Positions 7,539 through 16,150 of a stretch of DNA of 39,416 bases are shown in pieces. The stretch's first letter is position 1. Each line of letters opens with the position of its first letter. The notes under the pieces are model-generated. The model did not search any database and was not told the DNA's origin. It saw nothing but the letters and a program-made list of their open reading frames with translations. A program made the position numbers and the translations under genes. The stretch is from JAVWGW01 sp036651575 (GTDB taxonomy: Bacteria; Actinomycetota; Coriobacteriia; Coriobacteriales; Eggerthellaceae): contig JAVVXN010000010.1 in NCBI GenBank assembly GCA_036651575.1, positions 1 through 39,416 of the forward strand, read 5' to 3'.

Positions 7539-8624
7539 ATGTCGGATCAAAATAATGATTATCAACAAAATATTCCCCCAGATAATCACTATCATCAAGC
7601 TCCATCCAACGCTGCGCCGCAGCCCCAGCAGCCCTACCAGCCCCCGTACGCTTACCAGCCCCCGGTTGCCTATGGGTATCCGGTGCAACAGCCGGCGAAA
7701 AAAGGAAAAAGCTGGATCGTTGCGCTCGTGGCGGTTATTCTGCTGTTTCTTTGTGTCGTCATCGGCATGGTGTCTTGCTCTGGCATGGTTTCGTCGCTGA
7801 CAGCTCCCCTGGGCGCTTCATCTTCTTCGGGTGGTCTTGTCGTTGGCGATAGCATTGGGGTGATTACCCTCGGAGGCACCATTCAATACGATGGCTCCAC
7901 CTGTTCACCCGAAGGCCTGAAGGCCCAGCTTGATCGCGCCGAAAAAGATTCCCGCATCAAGGCGATTGTCCTGCGCGTTGATTCCGGTGGTGGTACGGCG
8001 ACGGCGGGTGAAGAAATGGCTACCTACCTTCGTGATTTCTCGAAGCCGGTGGTGGTTTCGAGTGCATCGTTAAACGCGAGCGCGGCCTATGAAATCTCAT
8101 CGCAAGCAGATTATATCTACACTGCTAAAACGACGGCGATCGGGGCGGTCGGTACGGTTATGCAGGTGACCGATTTGTCCGAGCTGTTCGCCAAGCTCGG
8201 TATCAAGGTCGAGAACATCGCTTCGGCGCAATCCAAAGATTCCAGTTACGGTACGCGCCCTCTTACGGAAGAGGAACGGGTCTATTACCAAAAACAAGTT
8301 GATGATATCAATGAGACTTTCATCCAGACGGTGGCGGATGGTCGCGGAATGACGGTTGAAGCGGTGCGCGCCCTTGCCACCGGCTTGACATTTACCGGTA
8401 TGGGTGCGGTTGAAAACGGTTTAGCTGACGAAATCGGTACGTTGGAAGACGCCTGTGCTAAAGCGGCTGCATTGGCAAATATATCGCATTACGAAACGGT
8501 GCCCCTCGAAGACGACAGTCTCGATATGTCTTCCTTATTGGGTCTTTTGGGCGCCTCTTCCTCTTCGCAAGAACAAGTGACCGCCGCTTTAAAGGAGCTT
8601 GCCGGTGATGGTTCCCTTTCCTAG
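7539..8624 (+). CDS. sppA: Signal peptide peptidase SppA (S49 family)
   Basis: SppA degrades leftover signal peptides in the membrane. The 361-residue protein has a Gln/Pro/Tyr-rich cytoplasmic N-terminus (1-55), one membrane anchor (about 58-80), then an S49 protease domain. The likely nucleophile is Ser181 in LNASAAYEIS; the likely general base is Lys233 in SAQSKDSSYG, the spacing expected of short, single-domain bacterial SppA. IGAVGTVMQV and RPLTEEER are further family landmarks. An AAGGAGGGGAA ribosome site precedes the ATG. The gene overlaps metG by 17 bases. Confidence 0.92.
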   Translation: MSDQNNDYQQNIPPDNHYHQAPSNAAPQPQQPYQPPYAYQPPVAYGYPVQQPAKKGKSWIVALVAVILLFLCVVIGMVSCSGMVSSLTAPLGASSSSGGLVVGDSIGVITLGGTIQYDGSTCSPEGLKAQLDRAEKDSRIKAIVLRVDSGGGTATAGEEMATYLRDFSKPVVVSSASLNASAAYEISSQADYIYTAKTTAIGAVGTVMQVTDLSELFAKLGIKVENIASAQSKDSSYGTRPLTEEERVYYQKQVDDINETFIQTVADGRGMTVEAVRALATGLTFTGMGAVENGLADEIGTLEDACAKAAALANISHYETVPLEDDSLDMSSLLGLLGASSSSQEQVTAALKELAGDGSLS

Positions 8625-10635
8625 TAACAAAATTGAATGGCCGAAACGTGCCGTTATAACTGCGGGCATGCCCTACGGCAACAAGCCTTTGCACTTCGGT
8701 CATATCGGGGGCGTATTCGTTCCCGCCGACTGCTTCGCACGTTTTATGCGCGACCGCATTGGAGCCGAGAATGTGCGTTTTATTTCCGGTACTGACTGTT
8801 TCGGATCGCCTATCAATGAGGGCTATCGCAAGCTTGTTGAAGCCGGTGAATTCGAAGGCACTATCGCTGACTACGTGCAACGCAATCATGATTTGCAGAA
8901 AAAGACGCTTGATGCTTACGATATTTCGCTGTCGGTCTACGAGGGCAGCGGTATGGGTCTTTGTGGCGATATCCATCAACTGATCAGCGGTTATATTATT
9001 GAAGAGCTGTATAAGAATGGACACCTTCACAAGCGCGAGAGCCTCCAATTCTACGATCCTCGGGCGCGTACGTTTCTCAATGGCCGCCAGGTTATGGGCC
9101 ACTGCCCCGTTCAGGGATGTAAGAGCGAACACGCTTATGCTGACGAATGCGACTTGGGACATCAGTATGCTCCCGCCGATTTGATTGCTCCCATCTCGTC
9201 GCTGAGCGGGGTCACCCCCGAAATGAGACCGGTTGAAAACTGGTATTTTGATCTACCCGGATTTGCTTCCCTACTCAGGGATTACGTTGCCCTGCAACAA
9301 GATGACCCCGAAGTGCGTTCGGTGGTCACGCATACCATCAAGGAATTTTTGGTACCGCCGGTTATTTATGTGAAAAACGATGCTTACGACGCTTATTGTT
9401 CGGTGGCCGACCAGCTGCCGACCCATACCTACCGCGAAGCCGTAAAGGGAAAACAGAGCTTCGAGATAGAATTCGCAAACATCGATGATCGCGATGCGGC
9501 CCGTCCGGTACTGACGGGGGCGGGGATTCGCTTTCGCACCGGTAAAGCGCTTGTGCCCTTCCGTATTTCGGGCAATATCGAATGGGGCGTGAAAGCACCG
9601 GTTATCGAAGGTGTTGAAGGTTTGACGGTGTGGTGTTGGCCTGAAAGTTTGTGGGCACCGATTTCATTCACGATGGCGGTCAATGATCGAATGGGTTTGC
9701 CGCGCGAAAGCTGGAAGCGTTTCTGGTGCTCGAAAGATGCTCAGGTGTATCAATTTATCGGACAGGACAATCTTTACTTTTACGGCATCGCCCAACCGGC
9801 GCTTTTTGCCGCAGCTCAAGCGGGTAATACCATGGAGATGAACCCTCCCGATGGCGTGCTGCAACAGACGAAACTCATTGCAAACCACCACATTTTATTC
9901 GGTGACAAAAAGGCATCTTCGTCTGGTGCGGTTAAGCCACCGAGTGCTGATGAACTGCTGAATTACTATACGCCCGAACAGCTGCGTGCGCATTTTCTAG
10001 CGCTTGGTCTTGACCAAAAATCGGTTGGATTCAAGCCGAAGCCCTACGATCCCGATCAAGCGAAACGCGATGATTCGCGCGTGGCCGATCCGGTACTCAA
10101 AGAAGGCGCCCTGCTCACCAACGTGTTCAATCGCCTGGCCCGCAGTTGTTTTTATGAAGCGCAAAAGAATTTCGATCGCTTTATGCCCGTTGGGCAGGTA
10201 AGCCCTGAAGTGCTTGAACGTGCTCTGAAAACGATGAATGAATATGAACGCATCATGCATCGGGTGGAGCTGCACTCGGTTATGTCTCTTATGGATGAAT
10301 TCATTCGGTGGTCAAACAAATATTGGAGTGACCGTATTCGTACCGTTGAAAATGAGGGCGATGAATCGTGCCGTCGCCAAGTGCTTGTCGATTGTTTCTA
10401 CCTGCTCCGAATCTGCACGCTGCTCATGCATCCTATCGTGCCGACGGGTACCGAGAAGATATGCGACTATTTAAGCTTTGATTTCTCGGACTTTTTTAGT
10501 TGGAACTACGATTTCGAAAGCATGGAAGAGCTGTGCGGTGCCGCCGAGCTTGAAGAAGGAAAGCACTTTTTGTGCGAACTGCCACCTCGGTTTGATTTCT
10601 TCGAAAAGCATGCAAGTCAGTATCAGAAAAAATAG
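8608..10635 (+). CDS. metG: Methionyl-tRNA synthetase
   Basis: This class I synthetase charges tRNA-Met. The HIGH-type motif is HIGG (residues 32-35) after AVITAGMPYGNKPLHFG; a connective-peptide zinc knuckle is seen in CPVQGCKSEHAYADEC (about 166-181); the tRNA-binding helical domain fills the C-terminal part. The KMSKS loop reads KASSS (435-439), lacking the second lysine. At 675 residues the protein ends without the C-terminal EMAP-II-like dimerisation domain. AAAGGAG (8591-8597) supports the ATG at 8608, though an in-frame GTG at 8605 is equally well spaced. The gene overlaps sppA, so the two are translationally linked. Confidence 0.93.
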   Translation: MVPFPSNKIEWPKRAVITAGMPYGNKPLHFGHIGGVFVPADCFARFMRDRIGAENVRFISGTDCFGSPINEGYRKLVEAGEFEGTIADYVQRNHDLQKKTLDAYDISLSVYEGSGMGLCGDIHQLISGYIIEELYKNGHLHKRESLQFYDPRARTFLNGRQVMGHCPVQGCKSEHAYADECDLGHQYAPADLIAPISSLSGVTPEMRPVENWYFDLPGFASLLRDYVALQQDDPEVRSVVTHTIKEFLVPPVIYVKNDAYDAYCSVADQLPTHTYREAVKGKQSFEIEFANIDDRDAARPVLTGAGIRFRTGKALVPFRISGNIEWGVKAPVIEGVEGLTVWCWPESLWAPISFTMAVNDRMGLPRESWKRFWCSKDAQVYQFIGQDNLYFYGIAQPALFAAAQAGNTMEMNPPDGVLQQTKLIANHHILFGDKKASSSGAVKPPSADELLNYYTPEQLRAHFLALGLDQKSVGFKPKPYDPDQAKRDDSRVADPVLKEGALLTNVFNRLARSCFYEAQKNFDRFMPVGQVSPEVLERALKTMNEYERIMHRVELHSVMSLMDEFIRWSNKYWSDRIRTVENEGDESCRRQVLVDCFYLLRICTLLMHPIVPTGTEKICDYLSFDFSDFFSWNYDFESMEELCGAAELEEGKHFLCELPPRFDFFEKHASQYQKK

Positions 10636-10720
10636 GGGCTTACACCTCGTGCGCCCCTGTGATAACATAGACAAGCTTGTCTAGTCTTGGTCGGAAACCA
10701 AGATGGCCTATAAGGAGATC
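10634..10720 (+). ncRNA. Candidate structured leader of rpmE (ribosomal-protein leader)
   Basis: Three paired elements precede rpmE: AGGGGC/GCCCCT (10634-10639 with 10653-10658); a perfect 16-bp palindrome TAGACAAGCTTGTCTA (10668-10683), which as RNA folds into a 6-bp stem with an AGCU loop; and TCTTGGT-cggaa-ACCAAGA (10685-10703). They are followed by AAGGAGAT and the ATG. L31 mRNAs in several bacterial groups, as I recall including Coriobacteria, carry described leader RNAs thought to mediate autoregulation; membership needs a covariance search. A possible -10 is TAACAT at 10663-10668. Confidence 0.5.
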
Positions 10721-10722
10721 CT

Positions 10723-11181
10723 ATGAAAAAAGATATACATCCGAAATACGTTGATTGCACCGTTAAGTGCAGCTGCGGAAACACGTTCCAGACTCGTTCC
10801 ACCGTGTCCGAGCTCAAGCTTGACATCTGCAATGCCTGCCATCCGTTCTTCACCGGTCAGCAGAAGCTGATTGACACCGGCGGACGCGTTCAGCGTTTCT
10901 CCGACAAGTTCGGTGGATCTGCCATTGAAGCTGTTGCTGCTCGAGAGGCCGCTAAAAAGGCCGAACGTGCCGCTGCGATCGAGGCTGCTGAAGCCAAGAA
11001 GCGCACCGAACGTGAAGCGAAGGCTGCCGAAAAGGCTGCACGCGCTGCGAAGTTTGCTGAACAGGCCGAAAAGGCTGCCGCCGCGGCTCCTGCAGAGCCC
11101 GCTGTCGAAGCAGTCACCGAAGCTGCTGTAGCTGAAGAAGCTGCCGCACCGGTTGCCGAAGCTGAAAAAGCTGCCGAATAG
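10723..11181 (+). CDS. rpmE: Ribosomal protein L31 with Ala/Glu/Lys-rich tail
   Basis: Residues 1-65 are a standard zinc-type (C+) L31 of the large ribosomal subunit: MKKDIHPKYVDCTVKCSCGN, ligands Cys16, Cys18, Cys36 and Cys39, and TGGRVQRFSDKFG. The remaining 87 residues are an extra tail, first basic and helical (AAKKAERAAAIEAAEAKKRTE-type sequence), then acidic (Ala/Glu/Val/Pro). Ordinary L31 is about 70-90 residues long. The tail has the same reading-frame bias as the rest and ends at a clean stop before a strong terminator, so it is not a frameshift artefact. Confidence 0.95.
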   Translation: MKKDIHPKYVDCTVKCSCGNTFQTRSTVSELKLDICNACHPFFTGQQKLIDTGGRVQRFSDKFGGSAIEAVAAREAAKKAERAAAIEAAEAKKRTEREAKAAEKAARAAKFAEQAEKAAAAAPAEPAVEAVTEAAVAEEAAAPVAEAEKAAE

Positions 11182-11204
11182 TTTCGCTCTTAGCTCTCAT
11201 CATG

Positions 11205-11237
11205 AAACAGCCCACCGAATTCTCGGTGGGCTGTTTT
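11205..11237. terminator. Bidirectional terminator between rpmE and the fecB-type gene
   Basis: A perfect 14-bp stem, AAACAGCCCACCGA (11205-11218) with TCGGTGGGCTGTTT (11223-11236), and a 4-base loop. T-runs follow on both strands. It separates two convergent genes and would end transcription of each. Confidence 0.9.
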
Positions 11238-11285
11238 GGTATGAACAGGGTTGCTGTTCGGTCTAAGTAAGATACCCGGTCAAAT

Positions 11286-12440
11286 CTACTTCGTATAGCT
11301 ATTTCCCAAGATTGATTTTGCCTGAGCATCGGTGATGTCGCGATGGTAGAACGTGGAGTAGAACTCCTTGGTCACCTTGACCATATCAACATCGTAGGCC
11401 TTCGGATAGAGGGTGTTGGCAACCCACTGTACACCAAGGATGCGATTGACCGCAGGGGGGCGGTCGCACCACGAGAACGGCACGTTGGGCATCGTGTAGA
11501 CGCGACCATCCTGAACGGCTTTGATGGTCGACCAGTTGGGATCGGTGCGGATCACTTCGTCAGCGCCGCCGCGTACGGCATCATCCCACGCGATGATGAC
11601 TTCGGGATTCCAGGCTAAAACCTGTTCGAGAGAAACCGGTGACATACCCTTTCCTTTGCCAACCTCAACTCCGTCGGCTACATTTTTTGCGCCTGCGAGC
11701 TTGTAGGACAGGGCATGCGGGGAGGCTTCGGGTTCGGTTTGCAGGCCTTCAGGGCCTTCGGCATAATAAAGAGAGAGGCGCTTGTCGGCCGGGACGGTTG
11801 CCACGGCGGCATCAACTTCGTTCAGGGCGTCTTCGCAGTAAGTGGCCAGTTTTGCGGCTGCATCTTCCTTACCGAGCAACTCGCCCAGTGCCTTATAGGT
11901 TTCGGCGGTCTTATCAAGGCTGCCATCGAGAATGACAACGGGTATGCCCGTTTGTTTTTGGAGATCGTCGGCTTGCGACTTGTCGGCTTCGCTCGGGGTT
12001 GCTGTTGTTACCGAAAACATGACCTGGATATTGGCGGCCATAATAGCTTCGGGGTTGAGTTCTTTGCCACCGGAAAGCGTTCCGAGGTAAGGAAGATCTT
12101 TTGTGCCTTCGGGAAGGTATTCCAGTTCGGCGGGAGTGAACTCCATCGTGGAGCCACCGGCAAGTTCGGGAGCGAGCGTGAAGCAGTATATCTGCCCCGG
12201 GGCGCCCGTGTAATAAATTTTCTTCAGGGCATCGACTCCGGGGATGGTAACGCTGCGGCCGGCGACGTCGGTTATCGTGCGATCAGCCATTTTATCTTCA
12301 GTTTGTGCCGCCTGCGATTGATCCTGTTTATCGGTGGCACTTGGCGAAGATGAGCAGGCGATTAAACCTCCTCCTATAACACCGGCGAGACAGAGTATCA
12401 AAAACCCTCTCACGAAGCGGTTGCATCTCAGTTCCCTCAT
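11286..12440 (-). CDS. FecB/BtuF-type metal or metal-complex binding lipoprotein
   Basis: This is a 384-residue solute-binding protein of a class II (BtuCD-like) ABC importer. It has a lipoprotein signal peptide with lipobox LIAC (Cys29), then two periplasmic-binding-protein lobes: DVAGRSVTIP at the start of the mature domain, PEAIMAANIQVMF mid-protein, and the late SLEQVLAWNPEVIIAWDD and PFSWCDRPPAVNRILGVQW. Family members bind ferric siderophores, haem, cobalamin or, in the MolBCA system of Haemophilus, molybdate and tungstate. The substrate cannot be read from sequence. AAGGAAGGG precedes the ATG. It is transcribed divergently from its presumed permease and ATPase. Confidence 0.88.
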   Translation of the reverse strand: MRELRCNRFVRGFLILCLAGVIGGGLIACSSSPSATDKQDQSQAAQTEDKMADRTITDVAGRSVTIPGVDALKKIYYTGAPGQIYCFTLAPELAGGSTMEFTPAELEYLPEGTKDLPYLGTLSGGKELNPEAIMAANIQVMFSVTTATPSEADKSQADDLQKQTGIPVVILDGSLDKTAETYKALGELLGKEDAAAKLATYCEDALNEVDAAVATVPADKRLSLYYAEGPEGLQTEPEASPHALSYKLAGAKNVADGVEVGKGKGMSPVSLEQVLAWNPEVIIAWDDAVRGGADEVIRTDPNWSTIKAVQDGRVYTMPNVPFSWCDRPPAVNRILGVQWVANTLYPKAYDVDMVKVTKEFYSTFYHRDITDAQAKSILGNSYTK

Positions 12441-12506
12441 TGTTGCTCCCTTCCTTATCTTTAATTATCCTTGTAAAACATTATTCCCACAATAGAACAA
12501 TAACGA

Positions 12507-12518
12507 TATAATAGCGAT
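12507..12518 (+). promoter_or_regulatory. -10 box of a probable leaderless promoter (fecC-type permease)
   Basis: A consensus TATAAT (12507-12512) ends six bases before the ATG at 12519. The transcript would begin at the start codon. It lies in a 78-bp A+T-rich divergent region that must also hold the promoter of the binding-protein gene. I saw no clear Fur or DtxR box there. Confidence 0.6.
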
Positions 12519-13628
12519 ATGCATTCGGGAGGACAAGGGCGGACGACCGTGAAACAGGCAGATAACGAAGAAATACTTCATGAGTTGCAAGCGTCAGATG
12601 AGCGGATTGAACAGGCCCTCATTAAAAAAGTGCCCCTATGGCTCAAGTTCGTTATCGGATTTTCACTGCTTGCCATCATTCTTTTTTCTTTCATGGTCGG
12701 TCGTTTTCCCATTGCTCCGATTGAACTGGTGCAAACGATTGGGGCAACGCTTTTTGATCCGTCAGCCGTTAATCAGCAGATGCAAACCGCACTCTTCAAC
12801 ATCCGCCTGCCGCGCATCCTGGTGGTGGTGTTGGTAGGGGCAGCCCTTGCGATTTCGGGTGCCGCGTTTCAGGGAATGTTTAAAAATCCCCTGGTATCTC
12901 CCGATCTGCTCGGTGCTTCGGCGGGGGCCAGCTTTGGTGCCTGTCTTGCTCTTCTTTTGGATATGCCCAACACCATGGTGCAGCTGTTTGCGTTTTGCGG
13001 AGCGCTTGTTGCGGTGCTGGGTGCGGTATGGATGAATAAGTTGGTGAATAAATACGACGCGATTCTCGGTCTCGTATTGGGAGGTATGCTTGTTTCGACG
13101 CTCTTTCAGTCGTGTACGTCATTGGTGAAGTTTATGGCAGACGCCAATGATAAATTGCCCGCAATTACGTTTTGGCTGATGGGTAGCTTTTCTCGTATTG
13201 ATCAGGCAGATTTTTTCATGATTGTGGGTCCGATGCTGGTTGGATTTGCGATGCTTCTCTTTGAGCGTTGGAAGCTCAATGTGCTTTCGTTTGGTGAAGA
13301 AGAAGCAAAAAGCATGGGTATCAACACGGCGCGGGTGCGCATTATCGTCATTTTTGCAGCCACCTTAGTCGTTGCATGCGCGGTTGCGGTTTCGGGGGTG
13401 ATCGGGTGGGTTGGTCTCGTGATTCCCCATCTGGCTCGAGCGATCGTGGGCCCCAATTACAAGGTGCTGCTGCCCACGTCGATGGTGATCGGGGCGGGCT
13501 ATTTGCTTTTGGTTGATAACGTTGCTCGTCTCATGGCCTCCACTGAAATACCCATTGGTATTTTGACGGCCATTTTAGGAGTGCCCTTCTTCATCTTCAT
13601 CTTCCGTCACAACATGAAGGGATGGTGA
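12519..13628 (+). CDS. FecCD-family ABC transporter permease
   Basis: The 369-residue permease has about ten membrane segments. A cytoplasmic N-terminus (1-45) is followed by NIRLPRILVVVLVGAALAISGAAFQGMFKNPLVSPDLLGASAGASFG, typical of BtuC/FecCD proteins, and later by SGVIGWVGLVIPHLAR, the coupling-helix region that contacts the ATPase. It imports the ligand delivered by the divergent binding protein. The ATG at 12519 is favoured by the -10 box placed for a leaderless mRNA; an in-frame GTG at 12549, behind GGAGG, would be the alternative. It overlaps the ATPase gene. Confidence 0.93.
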   Translation: MHSGGQGRTTVKQADNEEILHELQASDERIEQALIKKVPLWLKFVIGFSLLAIILFSFMVGRFPIAPIELVQTIGATLFDPSAVNQQMQTALFNIRLPRILVVVLVGAALAISGAAFQGMFKNPLVSPDLLGASAGASFGACLALLLDMPNTMVQLFAFCGALVAVLGAVWMNKLVNKYDAILGLVLGGMLVSTLFQSCTSLVKFMADANDKLPAITFWLMGSFSRIDQADFFMIVGPMLVGFAMLLFERWKLNVLSFGEEEAKSMGINTARVRIIVIFAATLVVACAVAVSGVIGWVGLVIPHLARAIVGPNYKVLLPTSMVIGAGYLLLVDNVARLMASTEIPIGILTAILGVPFFIFIFRHNMKGW

Positions 13629-13633
13629 GAAAG

Positions 13634-14407
13634 ATGTTGCATGTTGAGAATCTTCATTGCGGATACGGAAGAAAAGAAATTGTCCACGGTGTTTCTTTCA
13701 ACGTTGAAGAGGGCGAGTTCGTCTGCATAATTGGGTCAAATGGCTGCGGCAAGACGACGCTGCTGAAAAACCTTCTCGGGCTTACCAAGGCATTTTCTGG
13801 GGAAGTTTTCATGCAGGATAAAAATGTGCAAAAATTGACCGACTTAGAACGGGCTCGCCTGTTTGCCTACATTCCCCAGGCGCACACGCCACCTTTCCCT
13901 TATTCTGTTGCCGATGTGGTGCTTATGGGTCGAACACCGTACGTGGGTCGGATGGCGCGGGTGAGCGCCGAAGATCGCCGTATCGCGTGGGAGGCGATGT
14001 GTACGCTGGGTATCGAGCACTTGGCTCAGCGCACTTATACAAAACTTTCCGGGGGCCAGCAGCAGCTGATCTTGATCGCGCGCGCCCTTACGCAGCAACC
14101 CGAACTGATCATCATGGATGAGCCGACCGCGAGCCTTGATTTCGGCAACCAGCAAACGGTGCTATCCCGCATGAAAGACTTGGTGAAAACAGGAGTCAGT
14201 GTCCTGATGGTCACGCACGATCCCCATCATGCGTTTTATTGTGCGACCCGTGTTGTGGTGATGGGTGAAGGGTGTATTATCGCCGAAGGTTCGCCGGATG
14301 ATGTTGTGACGCAGCAATGTTTAGAAACGATTTACCATACTCACGTTGAGGTGATCGAGGTGGGTATGGAAGATGGAAATACGCGCAAAGTTTGCGTGCC
14401 TCTATAG
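13634..14407 (+). CDS. FecE-type ABC transporter ATP-binding protein
   Basis: A 257-residue ABC ATPase: Walker A GSNGCGKTT (34-42), Q-loop FAYIPQAHTPPFPYSV, signature LSGGQQQLI, Walker B LIIMDEPTASLD and switch histidine in MVTHD. This matches the FecE/BtuD subgroup that partners FecCD permeases. I prefer the ATG at 13634, with GGTGA five bases upstream; the ATG at 13622 inside the permease gene is also in frame and adds four residues. Together with the permease and binding protein it completes one importer. Confidence 0.92.
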   Translation: MLHVENLHCGYGRKEIVHGVSFNVEEGEFVCIIGSNGCGKTTLLKNLLGLTKAFSGEVFMQDKNVQKLTDLERARLFAYIPQAHTPPFPYSVADVVLMGRTPYVGRMARVSAEDRRIAWEAMCTLGIEHLAQRTYTKLSGGQQQLILIARALTQQPELIIMDEPTASLDFGNQQTVLSRMKDLVKTGVSVLMVTHDPHHAFYCATRVVVMGEGCIIAEGSPDDVVTQQCLETIYHTHVEVIEVGMEDGNTRKVCVPL

Positions 14408-14471
14408 AGGGGCTGCTTGTTTTGGCCGAGCGAGGTTGGGGTGCGCGCGGGTGTGCGAGCAGGGTGAAGTG

Positions 14472-15089
14472 ATGAGTGTGACAAGCGATGATACGGAAGA
14501 GAAACAAGGGAAGGATATGGCAATGCTGAAAAAAACGTTCGAAGAGGATCTGGCTCAGGCAGTGGCCTATCACGGGCATTTGTGCGTAGGGCAGATTTTG
14601 GGAACTCGTATCGCACGGCTGGGACTTGCATACTTTGCTATTGAGGAGCCGGAAAACTATCGTGATTTGATTGCTTTTGTCGAAGCTGATCGCTGTGTGG
14701 CCGACGCGGTTTGCAGCGTGGCAAAGTGTCAGATTGGGCGCCGTCGTCTTAAGTGGTACGACTACGGCAAGATGGCTGCCAGTTTTTACGACTTGCCAAC
14801 CAAGCGCGCTGTGCGCATCGTAACCATGAGTGACAAGAAGGCGGGTCCCGATGATGATCCGGTTGCATTTTTTGGAGCGATTCCCGACAGCGACCTGTTC
14901 CGTGTTCAGGAAGTTGCTATCGATTTAGATGAATACGATATTCCGGGGAAGCCGCAGCGCCACGTTGTGTGCGAGCGCTGTGGCGAACACGTGATGGATA
15001 ATCGCGATGTTTTGGTCGAGGGAAAGACGCTGTGCCGGGCCTGTGCGGGTCAATCGGTTTATTATCGCGTTATCAAGACGCTGTCCTAG
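14472..15089 (+). CDS. FmdE-family protein with C-terminal zinc ribbon
   Basis: The protein (205 residues from this start) carries the FmdE motif HGHLC (His34, His36, Cys38) in an AYHGHLCVGQILGTRIA segment, an EADRCVADAV region, and a C-terminal zinc ribbon with Cys167, Cys170, Cys188 and Cys191. FmdE is named for a methanogen protein encoded with molybdenum formylmethanofuran dehydrogenase; bacterial members often sit near metal transporters and their role is not settled. Here it follows the importer by 64 bases on the same strand. The ATG at 14472 has GGTGA upstream; the ATG at 14523, behind GGGAAGGA, is a good alternative that begins closer to the conserved domain. Confidence 0.87.
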   Translation: MSVTSDDTEEKQGKDMAMLKKTFEEDLAQAVAYHGHLCVGQILGTRIARLGLAYFAIEEPENYRDLIAFVEADRCVADAVCSVAKCQIGRRRLKWYDYGKMAASFYDLPTKRAVRIVTMSDKKAGPDDDPVAFFGAIPDSDLFRVQEVAIDLDEYDIPGKPQRHVVCERCGEHVMDNRDVLVEGKTLCRACAGQSVYYRVIKTLS

Positions 15090-15092
15090 CAA

Positions 15093-15118
15093 TAAAGGCC
15101 TCCGTTTGGAGGCCTTTA
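15093..15118. terminator. Bidirectional hairpin terminator between the FmdE and DUF364 genes
   Basis: TAAAGGCCTCC (15093-15103) pairs perfectly with GGAGGCCTTTA (15108-15118) across a GTTT loop. Short T-runs lie on both sides. It separates two convergent genes. Confidence 0.8.
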
Positions 15119-15166
15119 TGTTCAAGTGGATTGCGATTGAGCGACTTTGTTGTGATGCGCGTCCTT

Positions 15167-16012
15167 TTAAGGTTTGACGATGGACATCATTTGCAGAGCT
15201 TCGCCAAACAGCTGACCAGCTCCCAATTTTACGGCAACCTTTGTTTTTTCGGGATCGGCAACCACGCTGCCCGCAAGCATTTCAACACCCCAGTCAAACA
15301 GGAAAGGGGAGGGAATTACGCTGGGGCCGACCATGATGACGGTTGCGTTTTTGGCAAGATCGAGCAACCGAGGGGCGGTTTTGTTGATGTTGGTAACGCC
15401 GGTCATGAAAACGAAATCCTGGCTGGGGATAAGGTATTCACAGGCGGGGTCGGGGGTGTCGAGGGCGTTGGTGCAGTTGCGTTCCAGTACGGTTAAATCG
15501 GCTATTTCACCAATACGTTCCACGTGGGGAAAGTGTCCGACGATGGTTACGCGCTTGCCGGCAAGGCGGGGGCGGTACAGCTCGAAGGCATCAATTTTTC
15601 GAATGGTGCCGTCGGGCATTTCAATCGGAGCATCATAGGTGGCACCTAGGGGATCGACTAACGCGGGGCGGGAATACCATGCATTGAGTGCGGCCACGCC
15701 AAGCGATGCTTCGGGAAAATTCCATGATTTTGAGAGTTCGGCCACTTCTCGCAAAGAAAGGCCGCTCAAGTTTTGGGTGAAATTGCGCTTGGCGCCACCC
15801 GAGGTTGCAAATGAGACCCCCATACCGCATTCGGCTTCCACATAGCACCAGTGGGTTCCCAGGCAGCAATCCGTGACCAAAATATCTTCAGGAATACCCC
15901 CAATCAAGTGGTTGTAGAATTTCCACGGCGTATCATGGTCAAATGTGTTGGGGAAGCTGATTGCTCCCGTTCTTGTTCCGCTACTGCAGCAATCCTTGTC
16001 GGCGCATCCCAT
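15167..16012 (-). CDS. DUF364-family putative heavy-metal chelating protein
   Basis: The 281-residue protein resembles the DUF364/DUF4213 family, which is described as a putative metal-chelation domain. The N-terminal part is cysteine-rich: MGCADKDCCS (Cys3, Cys8, Cys9), then DCC (49-50), Cys56 and Cys62. A middle GVAALNAWYSRP segment and the C-terminal GKRVTIVGHFPHVERI, FVFMTGVTNINKT and VIMVGPSVIPSPFLFDWGVE segments form the Rossmann-like half typical of DUF364. No catalytic function is known. AAGGAAC precedes the ATG. It faces the FmdE gene and diverges from the NTPase, which places it within the metal locus. Confidence 0.82.
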   Translation of the reverse strand: MGCADKDCCSSGTRTGAISFPNTFDHDTPWKFYNHLIGGIPEDILVTDCCLGTHWCYVEAECGMGVSFATSGGAKRNFTQNLSGLSLREVAELSKSWNFPEASLGVAALNAWYSRPALVDPLGATYDAPIEMPDGTIRKIDAFELYRPRLAGKRVTIVGHFPHVERIGEIADLTVLERNCTNALDTPDPACEYLIPSQDFVFMTGVTNINKTAPRLLDLAKNATVIMVGPSVIPSPFLFDWGVEMLAGSVVADPEKTKVAVKLGAGQLFGEALQMMSIVKP

Positions 16013-16150
16013 AAAGTTCCTTCTTTCGTGGCTCGACTATCTTCATTGCAGTATAGTGCAATGAGAAACTTTAGGGAATGGATCGAATTATTTCACCCTT
16101 GCTGTACGGGTGAAAGTGAAGGCGTACAAAAAAGACGCTCGGGGGTTGTG

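Noticed and set aside
12441..12506. Fur-like box between the divergent transporter genes
   Set aside because: GATAATTAAAGATAAG shows repeated GATAA but lacks the inverted symmetry of a Fur box.
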